A DNA stretch of 29,343 nt from CALAED01 sp937891035. GTDB taxonomy: Bacteria > Actinomycetota > Actinomycetes > Streptosporangiales > Streptosporangiaceae. Below are positions 1 through 9,189 of this stretch, in pieces. The position numbers and the translations under genes were made by a program. Numbering within the stretch: position 1 is the first letter of the stretch; each line of letters starts with the position of its first letter. The DNA is taken from positions 1 to 29,343 of the forward strand of contig DASQSZ010000134.1 in the NCBI GenBank assembly GCA_035642125.1, in the 5' to 3' direction. The notes beneath the pieces were generated by a model. The model saw only the letters and a program-made list of their open reading frames with translations, was not told the origin of the DNA and did no database searches.

Positions 1-1
1 G

Positions 2-181
2 GTACGGCTGACCATCGACGACGACGGCTCCGCCGCTGGCGGCCGCGCCCCAGCAGGCTACGGCCTGGTGGGCATGCGGGAACGCGCCTCACTGCTCGGC
101 GGCACCTTCCACGCAGGCCCCGCCGCCGAGCGGGGCTGGCGGGTAGAGGCGGTCCTGCCTCGAACCGGGACGCCACGATGA
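2..181 (+). CDS. Sensor histidine kinase, C-terminal fragment (NarL/DesK type)
   Basis: This is the last 59 codons of a gene that begins before the window. The visible protein contains the motif GYGLVGMRERA, the G2 box of the HATPase_c domain in HisKA_3-type (NarL/DesK-like) kinases, followed by the usual short end around GWRVEAVLP. Such kinases autophosphorylate on a histidine and pass the phosphate to a partner regulator. The TGA stop at 179-181 overlaps the ATG of the response regulator at 178 (ATGA), so the two are translationally coupled and almost certainly form one two-component system. The signal sensed cannot be told because the N-terminal part is missing. Confidence 0.85.
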   Translation, partial: VRLTIDDDGSAAGGRAPAGYGLVGMRERASLLGGTFHAGPAAERGWRVEAVLPRTGTPR

Positions 182-825
182 GCATCAGGGTCCTCATCGC
201 CGACGACCAGCCCATCGTGCGCACCGGGCTGACGATGCTGCTCGACGCCCAACCCGACATCGAAGTGGTCGGCGCGGCCGCCGACGGGCGCGAGGCAGTC
301 CGCCTGGCGCTCCAGCTGCGCCCCGACGTCGGCCTGTTCGACATCCGAATGCCGCTGATGGACGGCATCGAAGCCACCCGACGCCTCGCCGGCCCCGACG
401 TCACCGATCCCCTGCCGATCGTGGTCATCACCACCTTTGACCTCGACGAGTATGTCCACGGGGCGCTCAAAGCCGGCGCCCGCGGGTTCCTGCTCAAGGA
501 CGCCGGACCCGCCCTGCTGACCCAGGCCATCCACGCCGCCGCCGACGGAGACGCACTGATCGCACCCAGCGTGACTGTCCGACTGCTCGCAGCGTTCGCT
601 CACGCACAGACCTCACCACCGAGGCAGCCGATAGAACCGCTCACCGCCCGCGAGGAGGAAGTCCTCGTGCCTGTAGCGCAAGGCCGCACCAACAATGAGA
701 TCGCCGGCGAGCTCCATATCACCCCAAGCACCGTCAAAGCCCACCTCGCCAACCTCATGCGAAAGCTCGGCGCCCGAAACCGCGTCGAGGTCGCCATGTG
801 GGCCCACGAGACCGGCCGCATCTGA
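178..825 (+). CDS. Two-component response regulator, NarL/FixJ (LuxR HTH) family
   Basis: The 215-residue protein has the complete two-domain layout of NarL-type regulators. The receiver domain (about 1-120) has the acidic pair D9/D10, the phospho-acceptor D55 in LFDIRMP, the switch threonines T85/T86 and K107 in LLKD. The C-terminal LuxR HTH (about 155-210) has LTAREEEVL and the recognition region NNEIAGELHITPSTVKAHL. It should bind DNA as a dimer when phosphorylated by the kinase encoded just upstream, with which it overlaps by four bases. No strong Shine-Dalgarno precedes the ATG, consistent with coupling. The target genes are unknown. An insertion sequence begins 22 bases after the stop, so whatever used to follow is now separated. 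Confidence 0.93.
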   Translation: MSIRVLIADDQPIVRTGLTMLLDAQPDIEVVGAAADGREAVRLALQLRPDVGLFDIRMPLMDGIEATRRLAGPDVTDPLPIVVITTFDLDEYVHGALKAGARGFLLKDAGPALLTQAIHAAADGDALIAPSVTVRLLAAFAHAQTSPPRQPIEPLTAREEEVLVPVAQGRTNNEIAGELHITPSTVKAHLANLMRKLGARNRVEVAMWAHETGRI

Positions 826-847
826 CGCCGCAAAGGCTCTGCCGCTA

Positions 848-857
848 GTGGCTCGTC
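848..857 (+). repeat. Left terminal inverted repeat of the IS630 element (outer 10 bases)
   Basis: GTGGCTCGTC matches the right end at nine of ten positions. The transposase stop codon (856-858 on the - strand) lies inside this repeat region. Confidence 0.8.
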
Positions 858-1965
858 AGGCAGCCTTGGTCGGGTAATGGGTCCAGGTTCTGATGGGTGA
901 GTCGGTGGCGAGGGGCCTGGCTCTGGTGTTGCGCCAGCGGATGCAGTCGGCGATCGCGGTGTTCTGTTCGGTGTGGGTGCGGTGGTCGGTGCCGTTGAGG
1001 GCGAAGTATCGCAGGGCGGCGAACTCGGCTTCGATCCAGTTCAGCCAGGATCCGTAGGTCGGCAGGAACACCAACTCGACGTCGTTGGCCGCCGCCCAGG
1101 CTCGGACGGTGGGGTGGCGGTGCGGGGAGAAGTTGTCGGCGACGATGTAGATCTTCTGGCCGGGCCACCGGGTGCGCAGGGCTTTGAGCAGGTCGAGGTG
1201 CTCGCGGTGGCGTTTGCGAGGTCGGATCCGGTAGTGGATCTTTCCGGTGCTCAGGTCGAGGGCGGCGAGCATGTGCATGACACCGTCGTTGCGGTTGTAG
1301 GTGGCCCGTAGTCGGCGCGGTTGGGTGTGTGAGCGCCAGGCTTTGCCCTTGCGGGGCATGAGGTTGAGCGGTCCGAACTCGTCGACGCAGATCACTCGCC
1401 CATCGGCGGGTGGATGGTCGTAGAGGTCCAGGACGCGATGCATCTTGGTGATGAAATCGGGGTCGGTCGATGCCTTCCAGGTGGTCGTGGTCTGCCACGA
1501 CACGCCACCCTCGCGCAGGATGCCTCGCAGCGTCTCGCGGCTGATGGTGACCACGGTGCCGCGGGCGATCAGGTGCTCGACCAGCTTGGACAACGACCAG
1601 GTGGAGAACGCGGTGATACCCCAGTCAGCGGGGGACGTCCTGGCGATCAGACAGATCCGTTCCCGGATCTGCTTGCCGAGCGTCGGTGGCCGTCCCCCGC
1701 TCCATTTTGGGTCCAGCGCGGTGAACCCCCGCTCGTTGAACGCGTGGATCACATCACGCACGTAGTCATCGCTGACCTGCATCAACGAGCTGATGTCCCG
1801 CACCGTCTGGCCCTGACCGGACATCAACACCACGATCGCCCGCTGGAGACGGACCGGGTCCTTCGCCGTCCGGCTGATCCTGGCCAGCTTCCGGCCCTCG
1901 TCCATCGACAACGACCGAACGAACACGCCCGCAGGGCGAGCCACAACCACCTCCCGTATCGACAT
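856..1965 (-). CDS. IS630-family transposase
   Basis: This is a DDE transposase of 369 residues from the ATG at 1965. It has an N-terminal helix-turn-helix region (GQGQTVRDISSLMQVSDDYV, with GGRPPT after it) that binds the element ends. The catalytic domain has D195 in VICVDEFG, D277 in IVADNFSPH and E312 in NWIEAEF. The second Asp and the Glu are separated by 34 residues, the D34E spacing typical of IS630. The frame stays open to a TTG at 2001, but the ATG at 1965 gives a better family length; neither has a clear Shine-Dalgarno. The frame is intact with no internal stop or shift. Confidence 0.93.
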   Translation of the reverse strand: MSIREVVVARPAGVFVRSLSMDEGRKLARISRTAKDPVRLQRAIVVLMSGQGQTVRDISSLMQVSDDYVRDVIHAFNERGFTALDPKWSGGRPPTLGKQIRERICLIARTSPADWGITAFSTWSLSKLVEHLIARGTVVTISRETLRGILREGGVSWQTTTTWKASTDPDFITKMHRVLDLYDHPPADGRVICVDEFGPLNLMPRKGKAWRSHTQPRRLRATYNRNDGVMHMLAALDLSTGKIHYRIRPRKRHREHLDLLKALRTRWPGQKIYIVADNFSPHRHPTVRAWAAANDVELVFLPTYGSWLNWIEAEFAALRYFALNGTDHRTHTEQNTAIADCIRWRNTRARPLATDSPIRTWTHYPTKAA

Positions 1966-2021
1966 GTGGGACCAGGCTGGCCGACCAACCACGAAGATCA
2001 ATTACCGGGTCAACGTTCTCG

Positions 2022-2031
2022 GACGAACCAC
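2022..2031 (-). repeat. Right terminal inverted repeat of the IS630 element (outer 10 bases)
   Basis: On the + strand this reads GACGAACCAC; its complement GTGGTTCGTC matches the left end with one mismatch. A TA dinucleotide follows at 2032-2033. Confidence 0.8.
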
Positions 2032-2039
2032 TAGGATCG

Positions 2040-2420
2040 ATGGAGAACGCCACCATCGTGTTCCGCGCCGACGGGACCGGCTGGACCTACTGGGCTCGCG
2101 ACGGCGGCGCATTCTACGTCGATCGCCTCCGCTGGCGAACTAATGGCGACGGTGGACTCGAACTGCGCATCCACCAAACGCTGTCAGGCACCTGGACCGT
2201 GCGAGACGACGCAATCCAACGTCATAGTGTCGATAATCGAAGCGCTCATACCACCAACCTGATCCTGACCTATATGATCATGGCAGGACACAACGTCTTT
2301 GGCGCTCCCGCCACTCTGCTCCGGTTGGACCGATCTGTCAGGCTCGGGGCCATCGGGAAACGGTTTGCCCTCAAGCGCGATACTCAGGTCGAAGACCCAA
2401 CGATTGGTGCGCGGCAATAG
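2040..2420 (+). CDS. Conserved hypothetical protein, possibly 5'-truncated by the IS element
   Basis: This 126-residue protein has the look of a small actinobacterial hypothetical family with an N-terminal beta-rich stretch (FRADGTGWTYWARDGG, then RLRWRT and LSGTWTV). That pattern recalls lipocalin-like or 'TGxW' beta-sandwich proteins whose members start a few strands earlier. I do not know a function. No signal peptide or membrane segment is visible. The ATG lies only 7 bases after the IS target TA, and no ribosome-binding site precedes it. The original promoter and perhaps the first codons were therefore probably removed from it when the element inserted. The frame reads open into the element's flank (codons CTA GGA TCG before the ATG). 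It converges with the next gene. Confidence 0.6.
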   Translation: MENATIVFRADGTGWTYWARDGGAFYVDRLRWRTNGDGGLELRIHQTLSGTWTVRDDAIQRHSVDNRSAHTTNLILTYMIMAGHNVFGAPATLLRLDRSVRLGAIGKRFALKRDTQVEDPTIGARQ

Positions 2421-2482
2421 CCAAGATCAGCGATCTACAGCGCAAGCTGCCGCATTAAGTAAGACCGGGCCGGTCGAGAAGC

Positions 2483-3697
2483 TTACGATTTCTCCGCACT
2501 ACGAGGCGCACTGTAGACGACCGAGTGTTTGGGCAATGTTTGCAGGATGCGACGAGCGGCCGCGTCGTCCGGCCGGTTAGTGATGAGCGTGATTGATTCT
2601 GACCAGGGGGCGAACCGTACCGGCAGCTGTTTGCCGAGTTTGGTTGAGTCGGCCACGATGAGCGTGCGCGGGGCGAGCCGGAGCAGCGTCTTCTTGACCC
2701 AATACCCGTGTTCGTTCGGCAGGTAGAAACCGTCGGGTTGTATTCCGTTTGCGCCTATGATCGCGAGGTCGAGCGGCCAGGGGCAATCCTCGGTGTTTGG
2801 CGGGTCCATCGTCCAACAGGACGGGTGCAGCGGACCGGCCATCGACCAAACGCTCAGCTCGCCATCCCTGATGGCCTCCCTGCATTCCGGGACGCCGAGC
2901 AGCTCGGAGCAGACCTGAATGGACGATGTCGTTATCCGGAGTTGGAAAAGCGTGCTCGCCGCGATACGGGAGGACAGGATTCGGGCAACTTGAAGGGTGG
3001 TGCTGCCGCCGTCGAACGCGATGGACATACCCGGCCGTACGTACGCGGCGGCGGTCTCCGCTATCTGCCGCTTGTGCTCGACGGCCATGTTCAGCTTGAA
3101 ATGGAGGTCGTCGCTGTCGAGAAAGAAGCCCTCCCGGTTACGTACCAATGGCGGTAGCTCACCGAGACGACGTATCCGCTCCACGCTTCTGACGATGTCG
3201 TCTCGATTGCGGTCCGCTAAAACATCGGGAGCGTGGTCGGCGATCGCGTGTGCCAGCCGCAACGGATCCATGGGTTTGCCCGGATCGGCGCGATTCCACA
3301 GAACATGGAACACGGTGGCGGCCAGGTCGGCTTCATCGTCCTGATGAGGGCGGGACGGTCGCAGGGTGGCTGTGGATCGCGCGACTTGTGCGGCCATCTT
3401 TGCTGCGTGCAGTGCATTACGCCGACCGTAGACGAAGCCGTGCATCCCGAAGCCAACCGCGCCGCAGGCAATGGTCATCGAGATGAGAACTGACCAATTC
3501 GGTTTTTGCAGCAGCGCGAGAATCGTCGCCGGCAAAATGGAGGCCAGACCCGTGACAAGGCCGGCGATCGCGCTTTCCAACATCGTATTCCCGGTCAAGC
3601 GGGAACCTGCCGCCGCCAGGTTTCGCCCGAGACTTTTCGCTGCCCGGGAAAGCTCCAGCGACTGATCTTCGGAGGACACGATTTGAGTGTGCCACAC
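2483..3697 (-). CDS. Membrane-anchored protein with DeoR-type sensor domain
   Basis: The protein is 404 residues from a GTG at 3697. Two hydrophobic segments (about 40-64 and 68-90) form a membrane hairpin. The C-terminal half (about 205-395) reads as the DeoRC sugar-phosphate sensor: FDGGSTT at 228-233, ITTSSIQV near 255-262, LAIIGANGI near 311-319 and ADSTKLGK at 349-356. These correspond to the GGST, 'TNS' and D-S-K motifs of DeoR repressors. Residues about 125-195 may be a diverged winged helix (RLAHAIADHAP, then SVERIRRLGELPPLVRNREGF), but the normal DeoR N-terminal HTH is not recognisable. It could be a membrane-bound metabolite sensor or regulator. The start is uncertain because no good Shine-Dalgarno precedes it. 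An inverted repeat sits directly upstream. Confidence 0.75.
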   Translation of the reverse strand: MWHTQIVSSEDQSLELSRAAKSLGRNLAAAGSRLTGNTMLESAIAGLVTGLASILPATILALLQKPNWSVLISMTIACGAVGFGMHGFVYGRRNALHAAKMAAQVARSTATLRPSRPHQDDEADLAATVFHVLWNRADPGKPMDPLRLAHAIADHAPDVLADRNRDDIVRSVERIRRLGELPPLVRNREGFFLDSDDLHFKLNMAVEHKRQIAETAAAYVRPGMSIAFDGGSTTLQVARILSSRIAASTLFQLRITTSSIQVCSELLGVPECREAIRDGELSVWSMAGPLHPSCWTMDPPNTEDCPWPLDLAIIGANGIQPDGFYLPNEHGYWVKKTLLRLAPRTLIVADSTKLGKQLPVRFAPWSESITLITNRPDDAAARRILQTLPKHSVVYSAPRSAEKS

Positions 3698-3723
3698 GGG
3701 TACGATCGGACGGCACCGTACCC
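3698..3723. promoter_or_regulatory. Inverted repeat directly upstream of the DeoR-sensor gene
   Basis: GGGTACG (3698-3704) and CGTACCC (3717-3723) are perfect 7-base arms around a 12-base spacer, touching the predicted GTG start. A self-regulatory operator is possible but not shown. The position also covers where a ribosome-binding site should be. Confidence 0.35.
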
Positions 3724-4011
3724 CCCGCGTAGCGCCTTCGAGATACCGCGCCCGCTCGGCCGGACGTCGCGGATTCTGGGAATGGGCTTTCCGGCTGAGC
3801 GAACGGTAAGGGTGGATTGGTGATCGCGCCGGCTCGATCGTCAGCCTTCAGGAGTCATGTGCTTTTCGTAATGGAGATCGCCATTCGTGGCGGCAACCTT
3901 CTCGGTGTCACCCGACAGCCGGACATGTGGGCGAGTGACGCAGCCCGCCACCGCCTGGCTGGAACGCGGTGCGCTGGACTTATCCAAGCGCCGGGGGAAG
4001 CCGCCGAAGGT
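3724..4011. other. Non-coding gap without recognised content
   Basis: Together with the inverted repeat, this makes 314 bases between two - strand genes. Several open frames exist, but none has a ribosome-binding site or a recognisable protein. It presumably holds the promoter of the DeoR-sensor gene and the 3' end of the DUF3072 transcript. Confidence 0.5.
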
Positions 4012-4209
4012 CTACTGTCGGCGCAGCCGCTTGCTCTTGGCCTGCAGGTCGTCGATCCGCTCCGAGGCCTCGGCCTTGGTCAGGTTGTCGGGGACGTCCT
4101 CGCCGGCCTCGCGTGCGAGGGTGCGCAGGTACGACTCCTGCGGCCCGGTCATCGGCTCGTCGCCGGTCGCCCAGTCTTCGGGGTTCTTCTCGACGGGTCC
4201 GTCGCTCAT
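4012..4209 (-). CDS. DUF3072 domain-containing small protein
   Basis: This short hydrophilic protein of 65 residues carries the DUF3072 signature: EDWATGDEPMTGPQESYL at about 11-28, then LAREAGEDVPDNLTKAEASE and a basic end (LQAKSKRLRRQ). The ATG at 4209 is chosen because a strong Shine-Dalgarno (GAGGAGGTG, complement of 4213-4221) precedes it at good distance. The frame is open for 37 more codons upstream, but nothing there resembles the family. DUF3072 proteins are widespread in actinobacteria and have no established function. The segment TKAEASERIDDLQ resembles the short helical repeat found in SAP/HeH-like small proteins. It stands alone here, with no operon partner. Confidence 0.85.
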   Translation of the reverse strand: MSDGPVEKNPEDWATGDEPMTGPQESYLRTLAREAGEDVPDNLTKAEASERIDDLQAKSKRLRRQ

Positions 4210-4656
4210 CTTAGACACCTCCTCGAACACAGGTTCGGCAATCCGTACCCCGCCTTGGGGCCGGCCAACCATCCGCGGCTTCCGGGCAAGATCGACGAAT
4301 GTGGCGTGGCCGATGCTCAAACACCGGCCCGGATCTCCTTCGCTTGCTGTGCGGCTGCTCCAAGGCGGGTGACGGCGAAGCTGACGGACAGCGGAACTTC
4401 ATGAGGGCGTCTCCCGAAAGGGAGCCCGAAGGGTGAGCCCCGTTCTCCGCTGACCGCGCCCCCGGGTCGCGCCGCCATCGCACTACCCCGGCCAGGAGGC
4501 TCAGGCGCACCTGATCGAACCGGATGAGCCGTTCGAGCGGGGCACAAGACTGCTTCTTAGTGGGTCGTGGGGCCGGCGTCGGTGACGGGCGGGTTGTGGG
4601 AGCACGCCACAGGGATGAACATCGGGGAGAGCATTCCCGGACGCAAAGGAGCGGCC
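4210..4656. other. Non-coding region between divergent genes
   Basis: This 447-base stretch separates the divergent DUF3072 and acyl-CoA synthetase genes. It should hold both promoters, but I see no convincing -35/-10 pair. One short hairpin (CTCCC, loop GAAA, GGGAG, around 4407-4424) is visible. Open frames on both strands here give arginine- and proline-rich nonsense with no family features, so I call no gene. I recognise no riboswitch or small RNA. Confidence 0.5.
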
Positions 4657-6351
<1,695 letters not shown>

Positions 6352-6436
6352 TCTCCAGCGCCTCCGGAACGTCGGACACGCCAGTGACCGTCACCCTGCC
6401 GCCTGGGCCGCCGAACTGGCCTTCCTCGGGCGCGGT

Positions 6437-8017
6437 TCAGGCGCGCAGGAGGGTGACCTGGCGGCCCTGCGGCGTGGTGGCGATGTCGAAGGTCGCGCGT
6501 TTATCCCAAGGCGGGGCGTCTGGTCGTCGGTCGAAGATGACCAGCGTTCCGGTGTCCAGGCCGAGCCGGTCCAGGTAGCCGTCGAGTTGGTCCAAGCCCA
6601 AGGACAGCGGATCTGGGCCGCCGGGATGCCAGACTTTAAGCTCGAGCGCCTCGCGTTGCATAGCCTTCTCGCCGGCGGTGTCGGTGTAGGGCCGGCGGAT
6701 GAGCAGATCGATCCGGCCGCGACCGACTCCGTACTCGCGATCGATGTACCCGCCGCCGTTGACCAGGCGGTGCAGGAACCCCATCAAGACCAGCTGGCAG
6801 GCGGCCTCATGATAGCCCTCCCGCTGGACCAAGATCTCGCCGTGTTGCTTCCAGAATGCCGCGAACTCCCGCAGCAGCCGTGGGAAGTCCAGTCGCCCGC
6901 CGGGGAGCACAAAACTGCGCGGCTCGGCCTCAATGATGTCCTCGGTGCGCTGGCTCAGCACCCGAACGATGACCTCCCGGTAGATGGAGTTGGCCACCCG
7001 CAGGGGACGGTTCGCGACCAGCCCAAGGTCGTGGACGTAGGACACGTCGTCGTTGTAGGTGGAGTCGGCTTTTGGGACGGTCCCGGCGACCAGTGGTTCG
7101 ATCACTCGCCGCACCCGGGGTTCGTACAGGCGGGCCACCAACGAGTCCAGGTGGGTGGCGCGGGCGACGATCAGCCGTTCCTTGGCCTCGTCCACATGGT
7201 CGGCCGTGATCGGCAGGGACGGGGCCACCCGCATCTCCTCGACGATCTCGCGGGCGAGGGCGTTGACCAGCCAGGGCTGTCCTTGGGTGTAGTCGAACGC
7301 CCGCCGCGTCGCCTCGGGGGTGAACTCCTGTCCGGTCGCGGCGGTGTGCTGGCCGTACAGCTCGGCGACCTGATCGAAGGTGAAGTCGCCGATCCGCAGC
7401 GACGCGACCTTGATGTTGAATGGACTCGAGGTCCCCAGCCGGGATGGATCACCGCCCGCAGCGGCTTTGTAGTCCCGCACATCGCGCAGCCCACACAGGA
7501 CCACCGAAGCCGGAAAAGACGCCGGGCGGTTGCGAAACCCGTCCCGCAACTGGCTGAGCACGTTGATCAGACTCTGTCCCCGCAGCGCGTCGATCTCATC
7601 GAAGAACACCACCAGCGGCCGGGGACAATGCTCGGCCCACGCACGTAGCGCGGCGCGCAATGCCGAACCCGCAGGTGCCGTCGGCCATGGGTCCGGCGGC
7701 AGCAGGTCTGCCGGCAGCCGTCGGTTACCGGCCTCTTCACGCAGGCCCTGCAACACAATCTGCTCGGCGGCCGCGTAGTCGTCCCCGACCGCCCTGGCGG
7801 CCTCACAGGAGATCAGCAACGCCACATACCCGCCCTCGGCGGTCAGGTCTACCGCCAGCGCACCCAGCGCGGTGGTCTTGCCCGTCTGCCGCGGCGCGTG
7901 CACCACGAAGTACTGTCCCTGAGCGATCAACCGCCGGGCATCCGGCAACCGCGGCTCCGGCGGCACCATGTAATGCCGATCCGGAAAACAAGGTCCCGCG
8001 GTGTTGAAGTACTTCAT
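6437..8017 (-). CDS. AAA-like ATPase with C-terminal PD-(D/E)XK nuclease-like domain
   Basis: The 526-residue protein starts at the ATG at 8017, with GAGGTG upstream. It opens with the FNTAGPC..HYMVPP signature of the 'AAA-like' ATPases (AAA_35 type). Walker A is APRQTGKTT (41-49), Walker B VVFFDEID (136-143), and a sensor region lies near TQGQPWLVNALA (244-255). The last 150 residues read as a PD-(D/E)XK fold: a helix with a glutamate, GRGRIDLLI (D437) and ALELKVW (E459, K461), as in DUF1703-type nucleases. Relatives are scattered across bacteria, are suspected of roles in mobile DNA or defence, and have no proven function. An in-frame upstream start at 8170 is less likely. It is a single gene with no partner nearby. 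Confidence 0.85.
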   Translation of the reverse strand: MKYFNTAGPCFPDRHYMVPPEPRLPDARRLIAQGQYFVVHAPRQTGKTTALGALAVDLTAEGGYVALLISCEAARAVGDDYAAAEQIVLQGLREEAGNRRLPADLLPPDPWPTAPAGSALRAALRAWAEHCPRPLVVFFDEIDALRGQSLINVLSQLRDGFRNRPASFPASVVLCGLRDVRDYKAAAGGDPSRLGTSSPFNIKVASLRIGDFTFDQVAELYGQHTAATGQEFTPEATRRAFDYTQGQPWLVNALAREIVEEMRVAPSLPITADHVDEAKERLIVARATHLDSLVARLYEPRVRRVIEPLVAGTVPKADSTYNDDVSYVHDLGLVANRPLRVANSIYREVIVRVLSQRTEDIIEAEPRSFVLPGGRLDFPRLLREFAAFWKQHGEILVQREGYHEAACQLVLMGFLHRLVNGGGYIDREYGVGRGRIDLLIRRPYTDTAGEKAMQREALELKVWHPGGPDPLSLGLDQLDGYLDRLGLDTGTLVIFDRRPDAPPWDKRATFDIATTPQGRQVTLLRA

Positions 8018-8373
8018 CCCCGCACCTCGACGGGCAGACGTACATCCATGGCTTCCCTCCGGGTCAAGTCTGACAGGGGTCACCAGTGCTCCGTGATGTC
8101 GGCGCGAAGACCTGGTCGCGTCCGCCCCGTGAGCCGGCCGCATCGGCCGGGGCGGAGCCGAGCACGACATCGAGTCCGGACCACGTTCCCTTCATTGCGG
8201 CGCATGCCTGGCGACCGCTTGTGTGCATTGTCACATCGACGATGTCGCAGATAGGCCCGGCCAAGTGACAGGCTGGTGGCGTAAGGTCGCTTCGCTAGTT
8301 AACGCGTGCATAGTTTTGTTGCCGCCGAGCGACAGCCGCAACGTGTGCGCATCGGTAATCAGGAGCGCTAGAG
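8018..8373. other. Divergent intergenic region with a long hairpin
   Basis: These 356 bases lie between the divergent ATPase and succinate dehydrogenase genes and must hold both promoters. A strong imperfect hairpin sits at 8121-8156. AGGAG at 8361-8365 is the ribosome-binding site of the first sdh gene. I do not see a convincing sigma-70-type -35/-10 pair or any gene. Confidence 0.6.
8121..8156. repeat. GC-rich imperfect hairpin
   Basis: TCCGCC (8121-8126) pairs with GGCGGA (8151-8156), and CCGGCC (8134-8139) pairs with GGCCGG (8145-8150) around a five-base loop. A 7-base bulge lies on the left arm. It could be a 5' leader structure, a regulator site, or a leftover terminator from a lost gene. 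Confidence 0.5.
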
Positions 8374-9177
8374 ATGAGCACTGCCACGGCGCCGACCAAA
8401 GCGCGCGCCGCGATCGGGGAACGGACGCTACGGAAAGACAACTGGCGCAGATATCCCATCGTCACGGTGGTGATCTTCACCGCGTGGCTGGCGTATGGGC
8501 TCGTCCGTTCCCTGATGGGCTCGGACTTCTGGGTGGCGGAGTACCACTACCTAACGCCGTTCTACTCGCCGTGCGTCAACGTCGAGTGCGGTGAGGCGGC
8601 TCTGTTCGGCGCCTTCCTGCCCGAGGCCACGCCTTTCTTCATTCCATTCGCCGTGCTCTCACTGCCGGTGCTGCTGCTATTCCGGCTGTCTTGCTACTAC
8701 TACCGCAAGGCTTACTACCGCGCTTACTGGGCTTCGCCGCCGGCCTGTGCCGTAGGTGAGCCGCACCAAAGCTACACCGGCGAGCGGCGATTTCCACTGA
8801 TCTCGCAGAACCTCCACCGCTATACGTGGGTGGCGGCTTTTATCGTTTCCGTCATCAACACGTGGGATGTGGTCTTGGCGTTCCACGGCAAGGACGGCGG
8901 CGTCGGCGTCGGCCTCGGCACGTTGATCTTGCTAATCAACCTGATCTTGCTGTGGGCCTACACGATCTCGTGTCACTCCTGCCGGCACATCGTGGGCGGC
9001 CGGCTCAGGAACTTCTCGAAGCATCCGGTCCGATACTGGGCATGGGTACAGGTGTCGAAGCTGAACGAGCGGCACGGTCAGCTCGCGTTGATCACTCTCG
9101 GCACGCTGGTGGTCACGGATCTGTACATCGCGCTCCTCGCGCACGGGACCTTCTCCGACCCGCGCATATTCAACTAG
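8374..9177 (+). CDS. sdhC: Succinate dehydrogenase (Sdh1 type) membrane subunit
   Basis: This 267-residue polytopic membrane protein has five hydrophobic helices, about 28-47, 87-109, 150-170, 180-200 and 236-256. Histidines that could ligate haem b are H148 (NLHRYTW), H201 and H205 (SCHSCRH). It matches the single-chain anchor of the actinobacterial Sdh1 complex (compare Mycobacterium Rv0249c/0248c/0247c), which holds the catalytic subunits at the membrane and passes electrons to menaquinone. AGGAG sits 8 bases before the ATG. The flavoprotein gene starts 12 bases after its stop. There is no separate SdhD gene, as expected for this class. Identity rests mainly on the operon and topology, since anchors are poorly conserved. 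Confidence 0.88.
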   Translation: MSTATAPTKARAAIGERTLRKDNWRRYPIVTVVIFTAWLAYGLVRSLMGSDFWVAEYHYLTPFYSPCVNVECGEAALFGAFLPEATPFFIPFAVLSLPVLLLFRLSCYYYRKAYYRAYWASPPACAVGEPHQSYTGERRFPLISQNLHRYTWVAAFIVSVINTWDVVLAFHGKDGGVGVGLGTLILLINLILLWAYTISCHSCRHIVGGRLRNFSKHPVRYWAWVQVSKLNERHGQLALITLGTLVVTDLYIALLAHGTFSDPRIFN

Positions 9178-9189
9178 TAGGAATCCCCG

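Larger units (their letters stand above)
848..2031 (-). mobile_element. IS630-family insertion sequence, complete, 1184 bp
   Basis: The element is bounded by TA dinucleotides at 846-847 and 2032-2033, the target duplication expected of IS630/mariner-like transposition. Its ends form imperfect inverted repeats: the outer ten bases are GTGGCTCGTC on the left and, read inward on the opposite strand, GTGGTTCGTC on the right. Similarity continues inward to a shared CGGTAAT-like stretch. It carries one transposase gene on the - strand filling almost the whole element. Length, end structure and the D34E transposase agree with the family, and nothing looks broken, so it may be active. Removing it with one TA restores a simple junction between the response regulator and the small gene at 2040. 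Confidence 0.9.

Noticed and set aside
2463..2475. GACCGG-G-CCGGTC as a terminator between the convergent genes near 2.4 kb
   Set aside because: Almost no loop is possible, there is no U-tract, and it is too short to call.
4407..4424. Riboswitch or terminator around the CTCCC-GAAA-GGGAG hairpin
   Set aside because: Only five base pairs and no recognisable riboswitch consensus nearby.
6389..6457. GTCACCC / GGGTGAC inverted pair between the synthetase and ATPase genes as a terminator
   Set aside because: The arms are more than 50 bases apart and partly inside the ATPase coding region, so it is likely chance.
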